A stretch of 40,408 nt of DNA from positions 1 to 40,408 of the forward strand of contig RGUL01000014.1 of assembly GCA_010027845.1 (NCBI GenBank), read 5' to 3'. Positions 1-8,772 of this stretch are shown piece after piece. The notes below the pieces were generated by a model. It searched no databases. It saw nothing but the letters and a program-made list of their open reading frames with translations, and was not told where the DNA came from. The position numbers were made by a program, and so were the translations under genes. The first letter of the stretch is position 1. Every line of letters begins with the position of its first letter. The stretch comes from Gammaproteobacteria bacterium (lineage in GTDB: Bacteria > Pseudomonadota > Gammaproteobacteria > Steroidobacterales > Steroidobacteraceae).

Positions 1-75
1 CAAAAATACGCTGCTCGTGATGTCCGAGGGTATCGCATCGACCGTGTACGTCGGACGCTTCGGATCGGTGGCCAT
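1..75 (-). CDS. 5' end of an unidentified leftward gene (partial)
   Basis: An ATG on the minus strand at 75 opens a frame that stays open to the window edge and gives 25 residues beginning MATDPKRPTYTVDAIPSD. A GGAG Shine-Dalgarno sequence lies about eight bases upstream on that strand, which supports a real start. Too little is visible to name a family. It is divergent from acs, with about 110 bases between the two starts. An alternative ATG six bases upstream is in another frame and gives an Arg/Pro-rich sequence, so it was not chosen. Confidence 0.45.
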   Translation of the reverse strand, partial: MATDPKRPTYTVDAIPSDITSSVFL

Positions 76-161
76 GGCGGCATCTCCAAAGTAATCGTTG
101 AGGGCAGATGTTCGTCACCTTAGCCCGAGCCCGGTGCGTTGCGTAGCGCGGAATTGAGCAT

Positions 162-179
162 GACCGTAGGTCGGTGACC
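162..179. promoter_or_regulatory. Alternating GACC/GGTC/GACC half-sites before acs
   Basis: GACC-GTA-GGTC-GGT-GACC runs from 162 to 179, so complementary four-base half-sites alternate every seven bases and end eight bases before the acs ATG. It could be a small operator or form a hairpin in the leader. This is seen in the sequence; the function is a guess. Confidence 0.25.
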
Positions 180-186
180 GCAGTGT

Positions 187-2157
187 ATGATTTTCACCAT
201 GAACACCCCCGTCGTCGAATCCGTTCTCGATGAGCAACGCCGTTTTGCGCCGTCCGCTGAGTTTGCCGCCGCCGCGCGCGTCCGCGCCGCCGATCTCGAG
301 GCTTTGCGGACGCAGGCCGCCGCCGACCCCGAGGCCTTTTGGGCCGGGCTCGCACGCGCCGAGTTAGGTTGGAGGAAGTTGTTTACCCGGACCTTGGACG
401 CGACGGAGGCGCCGAACTTCCGTTGGTTCGTGGACGGCGAGTTGAACGTTTCTTGGAACTGTCTCGACGTGCACCTTGCCGAGCGTGGGCACAAGACCGC
501 AATCCTATTCGAAGGTGAGCCGGGCGATCGGCGTTGTCTGACCTATCGCGAATTGCACGGTGAGGTTTGTCGTTTCGCCAACGCCATGAAGGCGCGCGGC
601 ATCGGACGTGGTGATCGGGTCGTGATCTACATGCCGATGGTGCCCGAGGCGGTGGTGGCGATGCAGGCTTGCGCGCGCATCGGCGCGATCCATTCGGTCG
701 TGTTCGGCGGTTTTTCGGCGATTTCTTTGAAGGAGCGCATCGAGGATGCCGGGGCGCGTTGTCTCATCACCGCCGACGGAGGCCATCGCGGCGGCAATGT
801 CGTCGAGTTGAAGGCCGCGGCCGACAAGGCGCTCGCCGACGGGTGTGACACGATCGACACCGTGTTCGTGCTGCGGCGGACCGGTGCGCCGATCCAGATG
901 CGCGTCGATCGCGACGTATGGTGGCACGATGCAATCGCACTACAAGCAGACGATTGCGCCCCCGACTGGGTCGATGCCGAGCACCCGTTGTTTTTGCTTT
1001 ACACCTCGGGGTCTACCGGCAGACCCAAAGGCATTCAACACGCGAGCGCCGGATATTTGCTGGGCGCCAAACTCACGAGTCGCTGGGTCTTCGATCTGCG
1101 CGATGACGACGTCTTTTGGTGCACGGCGGACGTCGGTTGGGTCACCGGGCATAGCTACGTCGCCTATGGGCCGCTCGCCGCTGGTGCGACCATCGTGATG
1201 TACGAAGGTGCGCCGACGTTTCCCGATGGCGGACGCTTTTGGAGTATTTGCGAACGGCTCGGCGTGACGATTTTCTACACCGCACCGACGGCGATTCGCG
1301 CGCTCATGAAACTCGGTGACGACCTTCCCGCGCAGTACGATTTGTCGAAACTTCGTTTGCTCGGTAGTGTCGGCGAACCGATCAACCCCGAGGCATGGAT
1401 GTGGTATCACCGCGTGATCGGTCGCGAGCGATGTCCGATCGTCGACACGTGGTGGCAGACCGAAACGGGCGCCATCATGATCGCACCGCTGCCCGGGGTG
1501 ACGTCGACCAAGCCCGGCTCTTGCACCCAACCTTTGCCCGGCGTGTTTGCCGATATCGTCGATGAAGACGGTCATAGCGTCACGACTCCCGAGGCCGGCG
1601 GTTACCTCGTGATTCGTAAACCCTGGCCGTCGATGTTGCGCACTATCTGGGGCGACAACGCGCGCTATCTCGCCACTTACTGGGAAAAATTCCAGCAAAG
1701 ATTTTATGTCGCGGGCGACAGCGCACACCGCGATCGCGATGGATTTTTTTGGATCATGGGTCGTATCGACGACGTCTTGAACGTCGCCGGACATCGCCTC
1801 GGTACCATGGAGATCGAGTCGGCGCTCGTTGCGCATCCGCGCATTGCGGAGGCTGCCGTCGTTGGTCGCCCGCACGAGATCAAAGGCGAGTCGGTGTTCG
1901 CGTACGTGGTGTGTCGCGGTGCACGACCGGTGGGCGACGAGGCTGCGTCGCTGACGCGCGAACTGCGCGCTTGGGTGACCGAGCAGCTCGGCGCGATCGC
2001 TAAGCCAGACGACATTCGTTACACCGACAACTTACCGAAGACTCGCTCCGGAAAAATCATGCGACGTCTGTTGCGTGCCGTCGCGCGCGGCGAGGCGATC
2101 ACACAGGATATTTCGACGCTCGAAAACCCCGCGATCATCGATCAACTACGCGGCTGA
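187..2157 (+). CDS. acs: Acetyl-CoA synthetase (AMP-forming)
   Basis: Activates acetate through acetyl-AMP to acetyl-CoA in the cytoplasm. The 656-residue product has the usual Acs length. It contains the N-terminal ACAS segment, the P-loop-like motif [11 protein letters not shown], the GWVTGHSY segment, the adenylate motif [16 protein letters not shown], the [23 protein letters not shown] hinge region (in pieces) and the C-terminal [11 protein letters not shown]. In the last motif the acetylatable catalytic lysine is Lys623 counted from 187. The TETG and PLPG motifs fit acetyl- rather than propionyl-CoA synthetase. No clear Shine-Dalgarno precedes either in-frame ATG (187 or 199), so the start is uncertain by four codons. 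A DUF1838 gene follows after ten bases, probably co-transcribed. Confidence 0.93.
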   Translation: MIFTMNTPVVESVLDEQRRFAPSAEFAAAARVRAADLEALRTQAAADPEAFWAGLARAELGWRKLFTRTLDATEAPNFRWFVDGELNVSWNCLDVHLAERGHKTAILFEGEPGDRRCLTYRELHGEVCRFANAMKARGIGRGDRVVIYMPMVPEAVVAMQACARIGAIHSVVFGGFSAISLKERIEDAGARCLITADGGHRGGNVVELKAAADKALADGCDTIDTVFVLRRTGAPIQMRVDRDVWWHDAIALQADDCAPDWVDAEHPLFLLYTSGSTGRPKGIQHASAGYLLGAKLTSRWVFDLRDDDVFWCTADVGWVTGHSYVAYGPLAAGATIVMYEGAPTFPDGGRFWSICERLGVTIFYTAPTAIRALMKLGDDLPAQYDLSKLRLLGSVGEPINPEAWMWYHRVIGRERCPIVDTWWQTETGAIMIAPLPGVTSTKPGSCTQPLPGVFADIVDEDGHSVTTPEAGGYLVIRKPWPSMLRTIWGDNARYLATYWEKFQQRFYVAGDSAHRDRDGFFWIMGRIDDVLNVAGHRLGTMEIESALVAHPRIAEAAVVGRPHEIKGESVFAYVVCRGARPVGDEAASLTRELRAWVTEQLGAIAKPDDIRYTDNLPKTRSGKIMRRLLRAVARGEAITQDISTLENPAIIDQLRG

Positions 2158-2167
2158 GGACATTGCT

Positions 2168-3094
2168 ATGGCGAACGAGCTAACACGACGCGCGCTGCTC
2201 GGCACCGTTGCGGCAACCGCGATGACGGGCGCGATGACATCTTCGGGCGCAAGTCGGAAATCGGCGCGGAAGTCGCTCAATTTTTCCGATCCGATCGACA
2301 ACGTCACGGCATATTTGAAACTGCGTGCAGCCACCGAAACGCGTGACGTGTTCATGTGGTTCACGGGCACGTTAGATTTGGTCGTTCCAGGCGATCCCGT
2401 GCGTCCGATCATCGCGGTCGAAAGTTTGATCTTGCGACGCACCGAGCGACTTGCACCACTACAGTGGAACGTCACCGACTGGGAAGCCGCGCTCTATCGT
2501 CCGCTGGATTCCGATCGCTACCTTGAGCCTGGCGAGCGGATACGTAATCCGGTCACCGGGCGAGATGTCGAGCCATTTCACTACCGCGAAGGCCCAGTGC
2601 GTTTCCGTTTCAGCGATCGCGAACCGCGCATCGTCGGCTCGCGCGATATCCTGCCCGACACCGGCCGACCGTTTTCGTATCCGTGGCGCATCGTCAACGG
2701 TGATCTTTGGATGACGAAGTCGAGCTATATCCGAGCACCGAACTGGCTCACACCCGCCGAGTTTCCGGAAGAGTCGTCGGGGCCGCAAATCGTCGTCGCG
2801 ACGCATTCGTCGCTACGTGGTGCATTGGCTGAGGTTGAGGATCCGGCCGTCGATGCGGTACGTAGCGATTTCGCCTATACCGCAACCTCCGGCTGGTTGC
2901 CCTGGATGAAGATGGGTTCTGCGCCCGGTTTCGTTTCGTGGGCCGAGTCGGGTCGAAAACTTTTGGCGTTGGACGAGGCGCCGACCGCGCAACTCGCCGC
3001 GTTGCGGAGGCATCACGCCGAATGGTTCGCGCGTCCGGAGCCTTGGCCGGAATTCACCAACATGTATCTGCAATACAAAGCACGGCGCCGATAA
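2168..3094 (+). CDS. Tat-exported DUF1838 family protein (paralog 1)
   Basis: The 308-residue product has a twin-arginine leader (LTRRALLGTVAATA followed by a small-residue stretch), so export in folded form is likely. The mature part resembles DUF1838 (PF08894), a family of unknown function. It shares with the two other DUF1838-like proteins here the NPVTG motif near the middle and a C-terminal PWMKMGSAPG block. The start at 2168 is chosen over an upstream in-frame start inside acs because GAGGA sits seven bases before it and the Tat leader begins there. It lies ten bases after acs and its stop codon runs into a terminator. The link to acetate activation is unexplained. Family assignment is from recalled motifs, not a search. 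Confidence 0.75.
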   Translation: MANELTRRALLGTVAATAMTGAMTSSGASRKSARKSLNFSDPIDNVTAYLKLRAATETRDVFMWFTGTLDLVVPGDPVRPIIAVESLILRRTERLAPLQWNVTDWEAALYRPLDSDRYLEPGERIRNPVTGRDVEPFHYREGPVRFRFSDREPRIVGSRDILPDTGRPFSYPWRIVNGDLWMTKSSYIRAPNWLTPAEFPEESSGPQIVVATHSSLRGALAEVEDPAVDAVRSDFAYTATSGWLPWMKMGSAPGFVSWAESGRKLLALDEAPTAQLAALRRHHAEWFARPEPWPEFTNMYLQYKARRR

Positions 3095-3124
3095 AAAAAG
3101 CGGGCCGTGAGGCCCGCTTTTTTT
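3093..3124. terminator. Bidirectional Rho-independent terminator
   Basis: A perfect seven-base GC stem, GCGGGCC (3100-3106) and GGCCCGC (3111-3117), with a GTGA loop is flanked by seven A on the left and seven T on the right. It can end both the rightward acs/DUF1838 transcript and the leftward TonB receptor transcript whose stop is at 3147. It overlaps the last two bases of the DUF1838 stop codon. Confidence 0.95.
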
Positions 3125-3146
3125 GGTCATCGTGCCGCGGTGTCGA

Positions 3147-5636
3147 TCAGAACTTGTAGTTCGCAGAAATTCCGATCTGACGCGGGCGCGGTAAGGTGAT
3201 CGCGAAGGCCCGAGTTGTCAGCGCCGTCGCCGCCGTCGTGCCACGCGAATCGACATAGCGCAGGATGTCCAGCGGCGTGTCGTCGTTGCCGAGGTTCTTG
3301 CCCCACAAAGTCATGTTCCATCGATCGGTCTCGACGCCGATGCGCGCGCCGACGTACGTGCGAGCGCCGGTTTCGATCAAGTTGTGGACCTGTGCGTACT
3401 TCGAACCTTCGTACGTCACATCGCCACCGAGCACGAGGCGCATGTCGTCGGCCAACGGTTTGGTGTACTTGCCGACCACATAGCCGTTGAGCTTCGGTGA
3501 GCGCGGTGTGCGCTTACCGGCAACGTCACCGAACTGTTGGTTATCGAGCAGCCGCAACGCGGCGCAAGCGGCCGTGTTAGCTGCGACGCTCGCCCCGATC
3601 GTACCGCAACCACCCGGATTTGCCGCCGAGATCACGGTGAACGCGGTGGTGGGGCGATTGCTGTAGAGATCGGCTTGGTCGGAGTTCAAATATTGCTTGA
3701 TCTTGGCGTCGACATAAGCGCCGCCGAAGCTCAGATCGAAATTTTCGCTCACCCGCGCGGTCAACTCGAGTTCGAGTCCCTTCGAATTCGTGCGACCGAC
3801 GTTTTCGATGTACGAACCTTGCGCCACGGAACCGGTGGCCGACGTGTAGACGATGTTTTGCGTCAGCTGTTGGTTGGTGAGGTCGGTGTCGAATGCAGTC
3901 AACGAAACGAACGCACGGCCGTCGAACATCTTGAACTTGGCGCCGAGCTCGTAGTTCTTCGACTCTTCTTCGGAGTACGCGACCGGCTTGCCGACTTGCT
4001 GCAGACCGAACACGATCGTGCCCGAGTTGAAGCCGCCCGGTTTGTTGCCTTCGGCGACGTTGGCGAACAAGGTGAGATCCGGGTTCACCTTGTAGCGCAA
4101 GGTGAAGCGCGGCTTCTTGCTCTTGAACGTGCCGGCGAACGCATCGCCGGGCACTCGTGCCGTCGGGCTCGCCGTGGTGTATTGCGTGCTCGTCTGCGAT
4201 TTGTCTTCGGAGGCCGAGCGGTATTCGGCGGTAGCCGTCAGCGCATCGGTGAAGTCGTATTCGAGACCGGCGAAGACCGCGGTATTTTTGATATTGCGGT
4301 ACGTAACCGTCGCTGCGCCGTTCGGGACGATGCGGCCGTCGGGGAATACTTTGTCATCGGCGAGCGAATCGTCGTTACCTTTGAAGCGATAGCCACCCAA
4401 GGTCCAACGGAACGCCTTGTCCGACGGCGAGCGCAAACGAAGCTCGATCGACGTGTCGGAGCGACCTTCCTGTTGCATACGCCAGAAACTACCGGCGTTA
4501 CGGAACTGTCGTGTGACGTCGCCCGCAGGGCCAGCCGCGACGGCAGGCGTTGCCGGGTCGAGCACGGCATACGGGTCGTAGCCGGCATAGCTGACGTCGA
4601 GATTGTTCGCGTACTTCTCTTTGCTGTGTGCCACGGAGGTCACGATTTCATAGCCGGAGCTGAAATCGTATTTACCGGAGAACACGACGCGATCGCGGTC
4701 ACGGCGCACGCCACCGCCGTCCGGAAACAAATCGGTGCGCTGACCGACTACATATTGACTGATCGGTAACGCGACGCCGCAGTAATAGCCACGCGAGCGC
4801 GGCAGCGCGGTGCTGCGCAATTGGCAATTGTTGAACTCCCGACCTTGCAGACCGATCGGAATACCGCCGTCGTGATCACGCGAATGGGTCGCGAGTAAGC
4901 CGAACTCGAGGCCGTCCGTCGGAGTCAACAAGAACTTCAAAGTGCCGGAGTCGGTTCGCTCCGCGCCGAGATCCGAGCGCGAGTCGTACGGATTTTTGGC
5001 GACGCCGCCGTAGTTAGAGTGGCTAACAGCGGCGTAGTAGAACAACTTATCGGCGACGATCGGTCCCGAGACGTAGGCGGAGGCGTCGAGCTGTTGCTGC
5101 TGCCCTCCCGAAACGCTGACCTTGCCCTCGAATTCTTTGGCCGGTCGCTTGGTGACGTAGTTGATGGCGCCGGCGAAGGTCGCGCGGCCGTAGAGCGCAG
5201 CCTGCGGACCTTTGATGACTTCGATGCGCTCTAGGTTCGCAGTTTCGGTGTTGGTCGCGCTGCCGGAAATGTAGACGCCGTCGATGAAGTACGAAGCGTT
5301 CGGGTCGCCGAGGATGTTCGACTGTCCGCGGATCACCGGGCGTTCGGAGCTCGAGCGACCGAATGACGCGACGTTGGAGAAACCTGGCGTGTACAAAGCG
5401 AGATCGCGCGAGTCGCGGATCGCCAATTCTTCGATTTTGGCGGCAGACACGGCAGTGACGGTCAACGGCACGTCTTGCAGCGACTCTTCTTTTTTGCGCG
5501 CCGTCACAACGATTTCTTCGAGGGCGAGTGAGTCGCCGCTCTCGGTCTTGCCCTGCGCGCGCACATCTTGACCGGCGATCGCGGTGATCACTGCGATAGC
5601 GAGCGAACGCGCCACCAAGCTACGCTTAGAATTCAT
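3147..5636 (-). CDS. TonB-dependent outer-membrane receptor 1
   Basis: An 829-residue outer-membrane transporter that would import a bulky substrate using TonB energy. It has a signal peptide (MNSKRSLVARSLAIAVITA, cleavage near VRA-QG), then the plug-domain opening EEIVVTARKKEESLQDVP and the plug core with IEVIKGPQAALYGR and AGAINYVTKRP. The 22-strand barrel ends in the aromatic-terminated RQIGISANYKF typical of proteins inserted by BAM. A cysteine pair in a predicted loop near residues 690-705 may form a disulfide. A GGGGG ribosome-binding site precedes the ATG. The substrate cannot be read from the sequence. It stands alone between a terminator and a divergent small gene. Confidence 0.92.
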   Translation of the reverse strand: MNSKRSLVARSLAIAVITAIAGQDVRAQGKTESGDSLALEEIVVTARKKEESLQDVPLTVTAVSAAKIEELAIRDSRDLALYTPGFSNVASFGRSSSERPVIRGQSNILGDPNASYFIDGVYISGSATNTETANLERIEVIKGPQAALYGRATFAGAINYVTKRPAKEFEGKVSVSGGQQQQLDASAYVSGPIVADKLFYYAAVSHSNYGGVAKNPYDSRSDLGAERTDSGTLKFLLTPTDGLEFGLLATHSRDHDGGIPIGLQGREFNNCQLRSTALPRSRGYYCGVALPISQYVVGQRTDLFPDGGGVRRDRDRVVFSGKYDFSSGYEIVTSVAHSKEKYANNLDVSYAGYDPYAVLDPATPAVAAGPAGDVTRQFRNAGSFWRMQQEGRSDTSIELRLRSPSDKAFRWTLGGYRFKGNDDSLADDKVFPDGRIVPNGAATVTYRNIKNTAVFAGLEYDFTDALTATAEYRSASEDKSQTSTQYTTASPTARVPGDAFAGTFKSKKPRFTLRYKVNPDLTLFANVAEGNKPGGFNSGTIVFGLQQVGKPVAYSEEESKNYELGAKFKMFDGRAFVSLTAFDTDLTNQQLTQNIVYTSATGSVAQGSYIENVGRTNSKGLELELTARVSENFDLSFGGAYVDAKIKQYLNSDQADLYSNRPTTAFTVISAANPGGCGTIGASVAANTAACAALRLLDNQQFGDVAGKRTPRSPKLNGYVVGKYTKPLADDMRLVLGGDVTYEGSKYAQVHNLIETGARTYVGARIGVETDRWNMTLWGKNLGNDDTPLDILRYVDSRGTTAATALTTRAFAITLPRPRQIGISANYKF

Positions 5637-5723
5637 CGTGTCTACCCCCGTTTGACTGACTATTCTTTGTCGCCGACGGTCACTGTCCGACCGATTTTTC
5701 GGCGGCAGTCATCCTATCGGCAT

Positions 5724-5740
5724 AACCATTAAAAACCATT
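5724..5740 (-). promoter_or_regulatory. Direct repeat AATGGTT x2 upstream of TonB receptor 1
   Basis: On the minus strand AATGGTT occurs twice with starts ten bases apart (forward AACCATT at 5724-5730 and 5734-5740), about 90 bases before the receptor ATG. One helical turn between repeats is the usual geometry for a tandem regulator site. No regulator gene is nearby. Confidence 0.3.
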
Positions 5741-5828
5741 CTGGGGCGACTGCAAAGTCTGTTGCATGTCCGCCACAAATTTTCGTCGGTTTATTAAAGG
5801 GTTGCGCTCGGCGGCCGACTGCGGGGGC

Positions 5829-6038
5829 ATGGACATCAAGATCTTCAACCATGCCGTTGCACCATGGCACCCCAAGCAGGACGAGGCGCTGGGAAACTGG
5901 AAATGCAGCAAATGCCGCCGACCGGTGCGACGGGATGCGCGTGCGGTGGCTGCGGTGGTGGTTTGTGCGGCCTGCCAATCGGTCGATGCGCCGGTCGAGT
6001 CGAGCGCTCGTGCCCCGCGGCGCGAGTGGATCGCCTGA
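5829..6038 (+). CDS. Small zinc-ribbon protein (hypothetical)
   Basis: This 69-residue product has four cysteines spaced as Cys26-x2-Cys29-x16-Cys46-x2-Cys49, which fits a compact zinc ribbon, with basic residues between the two knuckles. Third codon positions are GC-rich like neighbouring genes. The ATG at 5829 follows GGGGGC closely; an upstream in-frame ATG at 5766 would add 21 residues but has no ribosome-binding site. It is divergent from TonB receptor 1 and convergent with the malic enzyme, 13 bases apart. The minus-strand frames here are Arg-rich and unconvincing. Function unknown; nucleic-acid or partner-protein binding is possible. Confidence 0.5.
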   Translation: MDIKIFNHAVAPWHPKQDEALGNWKCSKCRRPVRRDARAVAAVVVCAACQSVDAPVESSARAPRREWIA

Positions 6039-6051
6039 GCGACGTGCGCGA

Positions 6052-7305
6052 TCAAAGTTTCGGGTAGTGGACGGGGTAGGGTAGTCGAGCGACACCCGAA
6101 CGTACGGCAGCATCGGCCACCGCCGCAGCGACGCGATCGCGCAGTCGCGGATCCATGGGTTTCGGCAAAATGTACTCGGGGCCGAAATGCAGACTCGCGA
6201 CGTTCGGATAAGCGGCGAGAACTTCTGCGGGAACAGATTCTTTGGCGAGTTGCGCGATGGCGTGCGCAGCCGCGACCTTCATGCCGTCGTCGATCGTGCT
6301 GGCGCGTACATCTAGCGCGCCGCGGAAGATGAACGGAAAGCACAGCACGTTATTCACTTGATTCGGGAAATCTGATCGTCCGGTCGCGACGATTACGTCG
6401 TTTCGCACCGCGTGCGCGGCCTCGGGTCTGATTTCCGGGTCCGGATTCGCGAGCGCAAAGATCACTGGTTGAGGTGCCATAGACTTTAGCAGCGCGGGTT
6501 CTAGCAAGTTGGCGCCGGACACGCCTAAGAAAACGTCCGCTCCCCGCAGTGCATCGGTGAGCGTGCGCAGCTCGGTGTGGCGCGCGAATTCGGCTTTGTA
6601 GTCCGGCAAATTATCGCGTCCGGCGTGGATGACGCCTTGTCGATCGACTGCGGTCAAATGTTCGACCGGCGCACCCATCGCCCGTAACAAGCGCAAGGTC
6701 GCCGTACCCGCAGCGCCGCTGCCTAAGCAAACGACGCGCACGTCGGCGAGTTTTTTTCCTTGAATCTCGAGCGCGTTCAAAAGTCCGGCGACCACGCAAA
6801 TAGCCGTGCCGTGTTGGTCGTCGTGAAAAACGGGAACTTTGCAACGCGCACGCAGGGCCGCTTCGATTTCGAAACATTGGGGTGCGGCGACGTCTTCGAT
6901 ATTGATGCCGCCGAAGCTGTCGGCGATGCGCGCCACCGTGTCGATGAAATCTTTGGGGTCGCTCGCGTCGATTTCGATATCGACGCAGTCCAGATCGGCG
7001 AAGCGCTTAAAGAGCAGCGCCTTACCCTCCATCACGGGCTTACTGGCGAGCGGACCGAGATTGCCGAGACCTAAAATTGCCGAGCCGTCGGTAACGATAC
7101 CGATCAGATTGCCTTTGTTGGTGTAGCGATAGGCGGCTTCGGCGTCGGCCGCGATGGCGAGCACCGGTTCGGCGACACCAGGGCTATACGCGAGCGATAG
7201 ATCACGGCTCGACTCCGCCGGCTTGAAAACGTGCGTGCCGATTTTTCCGGGGCGCGGCGCGGCGTGATATTCCAAGGCCGCGCGACGCAGCGCTTCGTCC
7301 GACAT
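6052..7305 (-). CDS. Malic enzyme, short form (oxaloacetate-decarboxylating malate dehydrogenase)
   Basis: Oxidatively decarboxylates malate to pyruvate and CO2 with reduction of NAD(P)+. The 417 residues cover the malic N-terminal and NAD-binding domains only. The C-terminal phosphotransacetylase-like domain of MaeB-type enzymes is absent and the frame ends cleanly at PVHYPKL. Visible key residues are Tyr40 in AYSPGVAEP, Lys95 in PVMEGKALLFK, metal ligands Glu137/Asp138 in NIEDVAAP and Asp163 in FHDDQHGT, and the dinucleotide motif GSGAAG near residue 195. NAD versus NADP cannot be decided. The start is supported by AGGGGAAAG just upstream. It lies 38 bases downstream of flgE on the same strand, so read-through is possible. 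Confidence 0.92.
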   Translation of the reverse strand: MSDEALRRAALEYHAAPRPGKIGTHVFKPAESSRDLSLAYSPGVAEPVLAIAADAEAAYRYTNKGNLIGIVTDGSAILGLGNLGPLASKPVMEGKALLFKRFADLDCVDIEIDASDPKDFIDTVARIADSFGGINIEDVAAPQCFEIEAALRARCKVPVFHDDQHGTAICVVAGLLNALEIQGKKLADVRVVCLGSGAAGTATLRLLRAMGAPVEHLTAVDRQGVIHAGRDNLPDYKAEFARHTELRTLTDALRGADVFLGVSGANLLEPALLKSMAPQPVIFALANPDPEIRPEAAHAVRNDVIVATGRSDFPNQVNNVLCFPFIFRGALDVRASTIDDGMKVAAAHAIAQLAKESVPAEVLAAYPNVASLHFGPEYILPKPMDPRLRDRVAAAVADAAVRSGVARLPYPVHYPKL

Positions 7306-7343
7306 GTCTTTCCCCTACTTATTCAAAGGAAGACTATATCGCG

Positions 7344-8612
7344 TCAGGCTTGGTCGGCGAGATTCTTCTCCATGTCCGACATGGTTTGGATGGCTTTGGC
7401 GTTGGCAGAGAAATTCCGTTGCGTGGCGACGAGCGCGATCAATTCGTCGGTTAGTTCGACATTGGAGCGTTCGAGGGCCCCGGATTGCATAGCACCGAAG
7501 CCGCCTTGCCCTGCGACGCCGACCTCCGGCTTGCCGGAGTCGTTGGTAGCGAGAAATATTCCGTCACCGTCCGGCTTTAAGCCTGCCGGGTTACGGAATC
7601 GTGCAGTGCGAATCGTCGCCAGATCCACCGACCGTCCATTCGTCAACGCGAGTTTCAACACGCCGGCGTTATCCACCGACAATTGTTGAATCAGTCCGGG
7701 GCCGTACCCGTCCTGCGTGACGCCGCGCACCGAATAGCCGGTTGAAAATTGCGAAGTACCTTTGCCGAGATCTAGGCTCAGGACGAGCGGATCTACCTTG
7801 CCAGCCGCGTTGTCGAGCGCGAGCGGCTTGAATTTCAAAGGGCCGAGTGGCGACTGGAGTCGTCCAGCGGTATCGAACGACAGCGCACTACTTTGCTGGG
7901 GTTCGAGTTGTTTGCCGTCGACCAAAACATAGGTCTCCCATTTGTTGGTCGGCGCATCGGGGGTGGCGAGTGCGGTTTTACGGAAATAAAGTCCGGCGGT
8001 GTGCGTGCGGCCGAGCGAATCGTAGAGTTGCACCGAGGTCGATTGATTGAAGCTGGTCGGGTCGGCAGGATCGAACGGAGTCGTCGCTGTGATCGGTTTG
8101 ACCGTCGCATCGGAGGGCAGATTCACGTCGAGGCCGATATTCGACGAGGCGCGTGGCAAGCCGACGGAATTCGGTATGCGTACCAGCCCTTGTTCGGAGG
8201 TCGTATTCGCGTCCGTCTTCAAACGACGTCCCGACGTATCGACCAAATAACCGTCGGCATCAACCCGGAACGAACCGTTACGGGTGTAGCCGTCGAGAAA
8301 TCTTTTGGGATCTGCTGGCGAAGCCGCGCTCGTTTGCACGATGAAGAATCCGTCGCCCTCGAGTGCGAGATCGAGCGCGTTGCCGGTGGTGGTGAGACCG
8401 CCCTGCGAGAAATTCGCGGTGTTGCCTTGCAGAATCGCGCCGCGACCCGTGGCATTGGTCGGGCCGTCGGCGACCGAGTCGGCGACCAAGCTTGCGAAGT
8501 GCGCGGTCGATTTTTTGAACCCCATGGTGCTGGAGTTCGCGATGTTGTTGCTGCGCACGCCGAGTTCGGCGAGCGCGGCGTTCATGCCGGTGAGCGAAAT
8601 TCGAAAAGACAT
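7344..8612 (-). CDS. flgE: Flagellar hook protein FlgE
   Basis: Building block of the flagellar hook that joins basal body and filament, exported by the flagellar type III apparatus. The 422-residue product opens with the rod/hook N-terminal motif (LTGMNAALAELGVRSNNIAN, then TMGFK). The middle carries the FlgE-type segment with LYDSLGRTHTAGLYF, and it ends with the C-terminal helix (ALERSNVELTDELIALVATQ, then RNFSANAKAIQ). There is no cleavable signal, as expected. A GGGGAT ribosome-binding site and a sigma-54-like promoter lie upstream. No other flagellar gene is in the window; the neighbours are malic enzyme and a glycogen cluster, so flgE is detached from the usual flg operon here. Confidence 0.9.
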   Translation of the reverse strand: MSFRISLTGMNAALAELGVRSNNIANSSTMGFKKSTAHFASLVADSVADGPTNATGRGAILQGNTANFSQGGLTTTGNALDLALEGDGFFIVQTSAASPADPKRFLDGYTRNGSFRVDADGYLVDTSGRRLKTDANTTSEQGLVRIPNSVGLPRASSNIGLDVNLPSDATVKPITATTPFDPADPTSFNQSTSVQLYDSLGRTHTAGLYFRKTALATPDAPTNKWETYVLVDGKQLEPQQSSALSFDTAGRLQSPLGPLKFKPLALDNAAGKVDPLVLSLDLGKGTSQFSTGYSVRGVTQDGYGPGLIQQLSVDNAGVLKLALTNGRSVDLATIRTARFRNPAGLKPDGDGIFLATNDSGKPEVGVAGQGGFGAMQSGALERSNVELTDELIALVATQRNFSANAKAIQTMSDMEKNLADQA

Positions 8613-8650
8613 GCCGGAATCCCCGCAAGCTTGGGTCTACCCGGCAACCA

Positions 8651-8667
8651 GCAAGTTCGATGCCAGA
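8651..8667 (-). promoter_or_regulatory. Sigma-54 (RpoN) -24/-12 promoter for flgE
   Basis: On the minus strand the sequence reads CTGGCATCGAACTTGC. It has the invariant GG, exactly ten intervening bases, then the invariant GC, and differs from TGGCAC-N5-TTGC at one position. Transcription would start about 12 bases further on, giving a leader of roughly 25-30 bases before the flgE ATG at 8612. Hook genes of polarly flagellated gammaproteobacteria are commonly RpoN-controlled, which supports the call. Confidence 0.7.
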
Positions 8668-8772
8668 CCGCGCGCCGCACAGGGCGACGCGCGGTCTATA
8701 TCGATCAATGGGTTAGGCTATAAGTTACGTTGGGCTGGGCTGTCGAAAGATCGACGGCCTCGGCCCTTCGGC

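Noticed and set aside
940-1875. 311-codon minus-strand frame inside acs
   Set aside because: Antisense shadow; composition dominated by Arg and His with no recognisable motif.
3537-4769. 410-codon plus-strand open frame inside TonB receptor 1
   Set aside because: Antisense shadow of a GC-rich gene: no domain, no signal, no ribosome-binding site, and the minus-strand receptor is unambiguous.
5709-6343. Two overlapping minus-strand frames upstream of TonB receptor 1
   Set aside because: Arg/Ser-rich, overlap the malic enzyme 3' end in another frame, and lack ribosome-binding sites; the plus-strand zinc-ribbon frame is more plausible.
8742-8755. GTCGA-AAGA-TCGAC hairpin after the small repeat protein
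   Set aside because: Five-base stem without a T-run on the minus strand; too weak to call a terminator.
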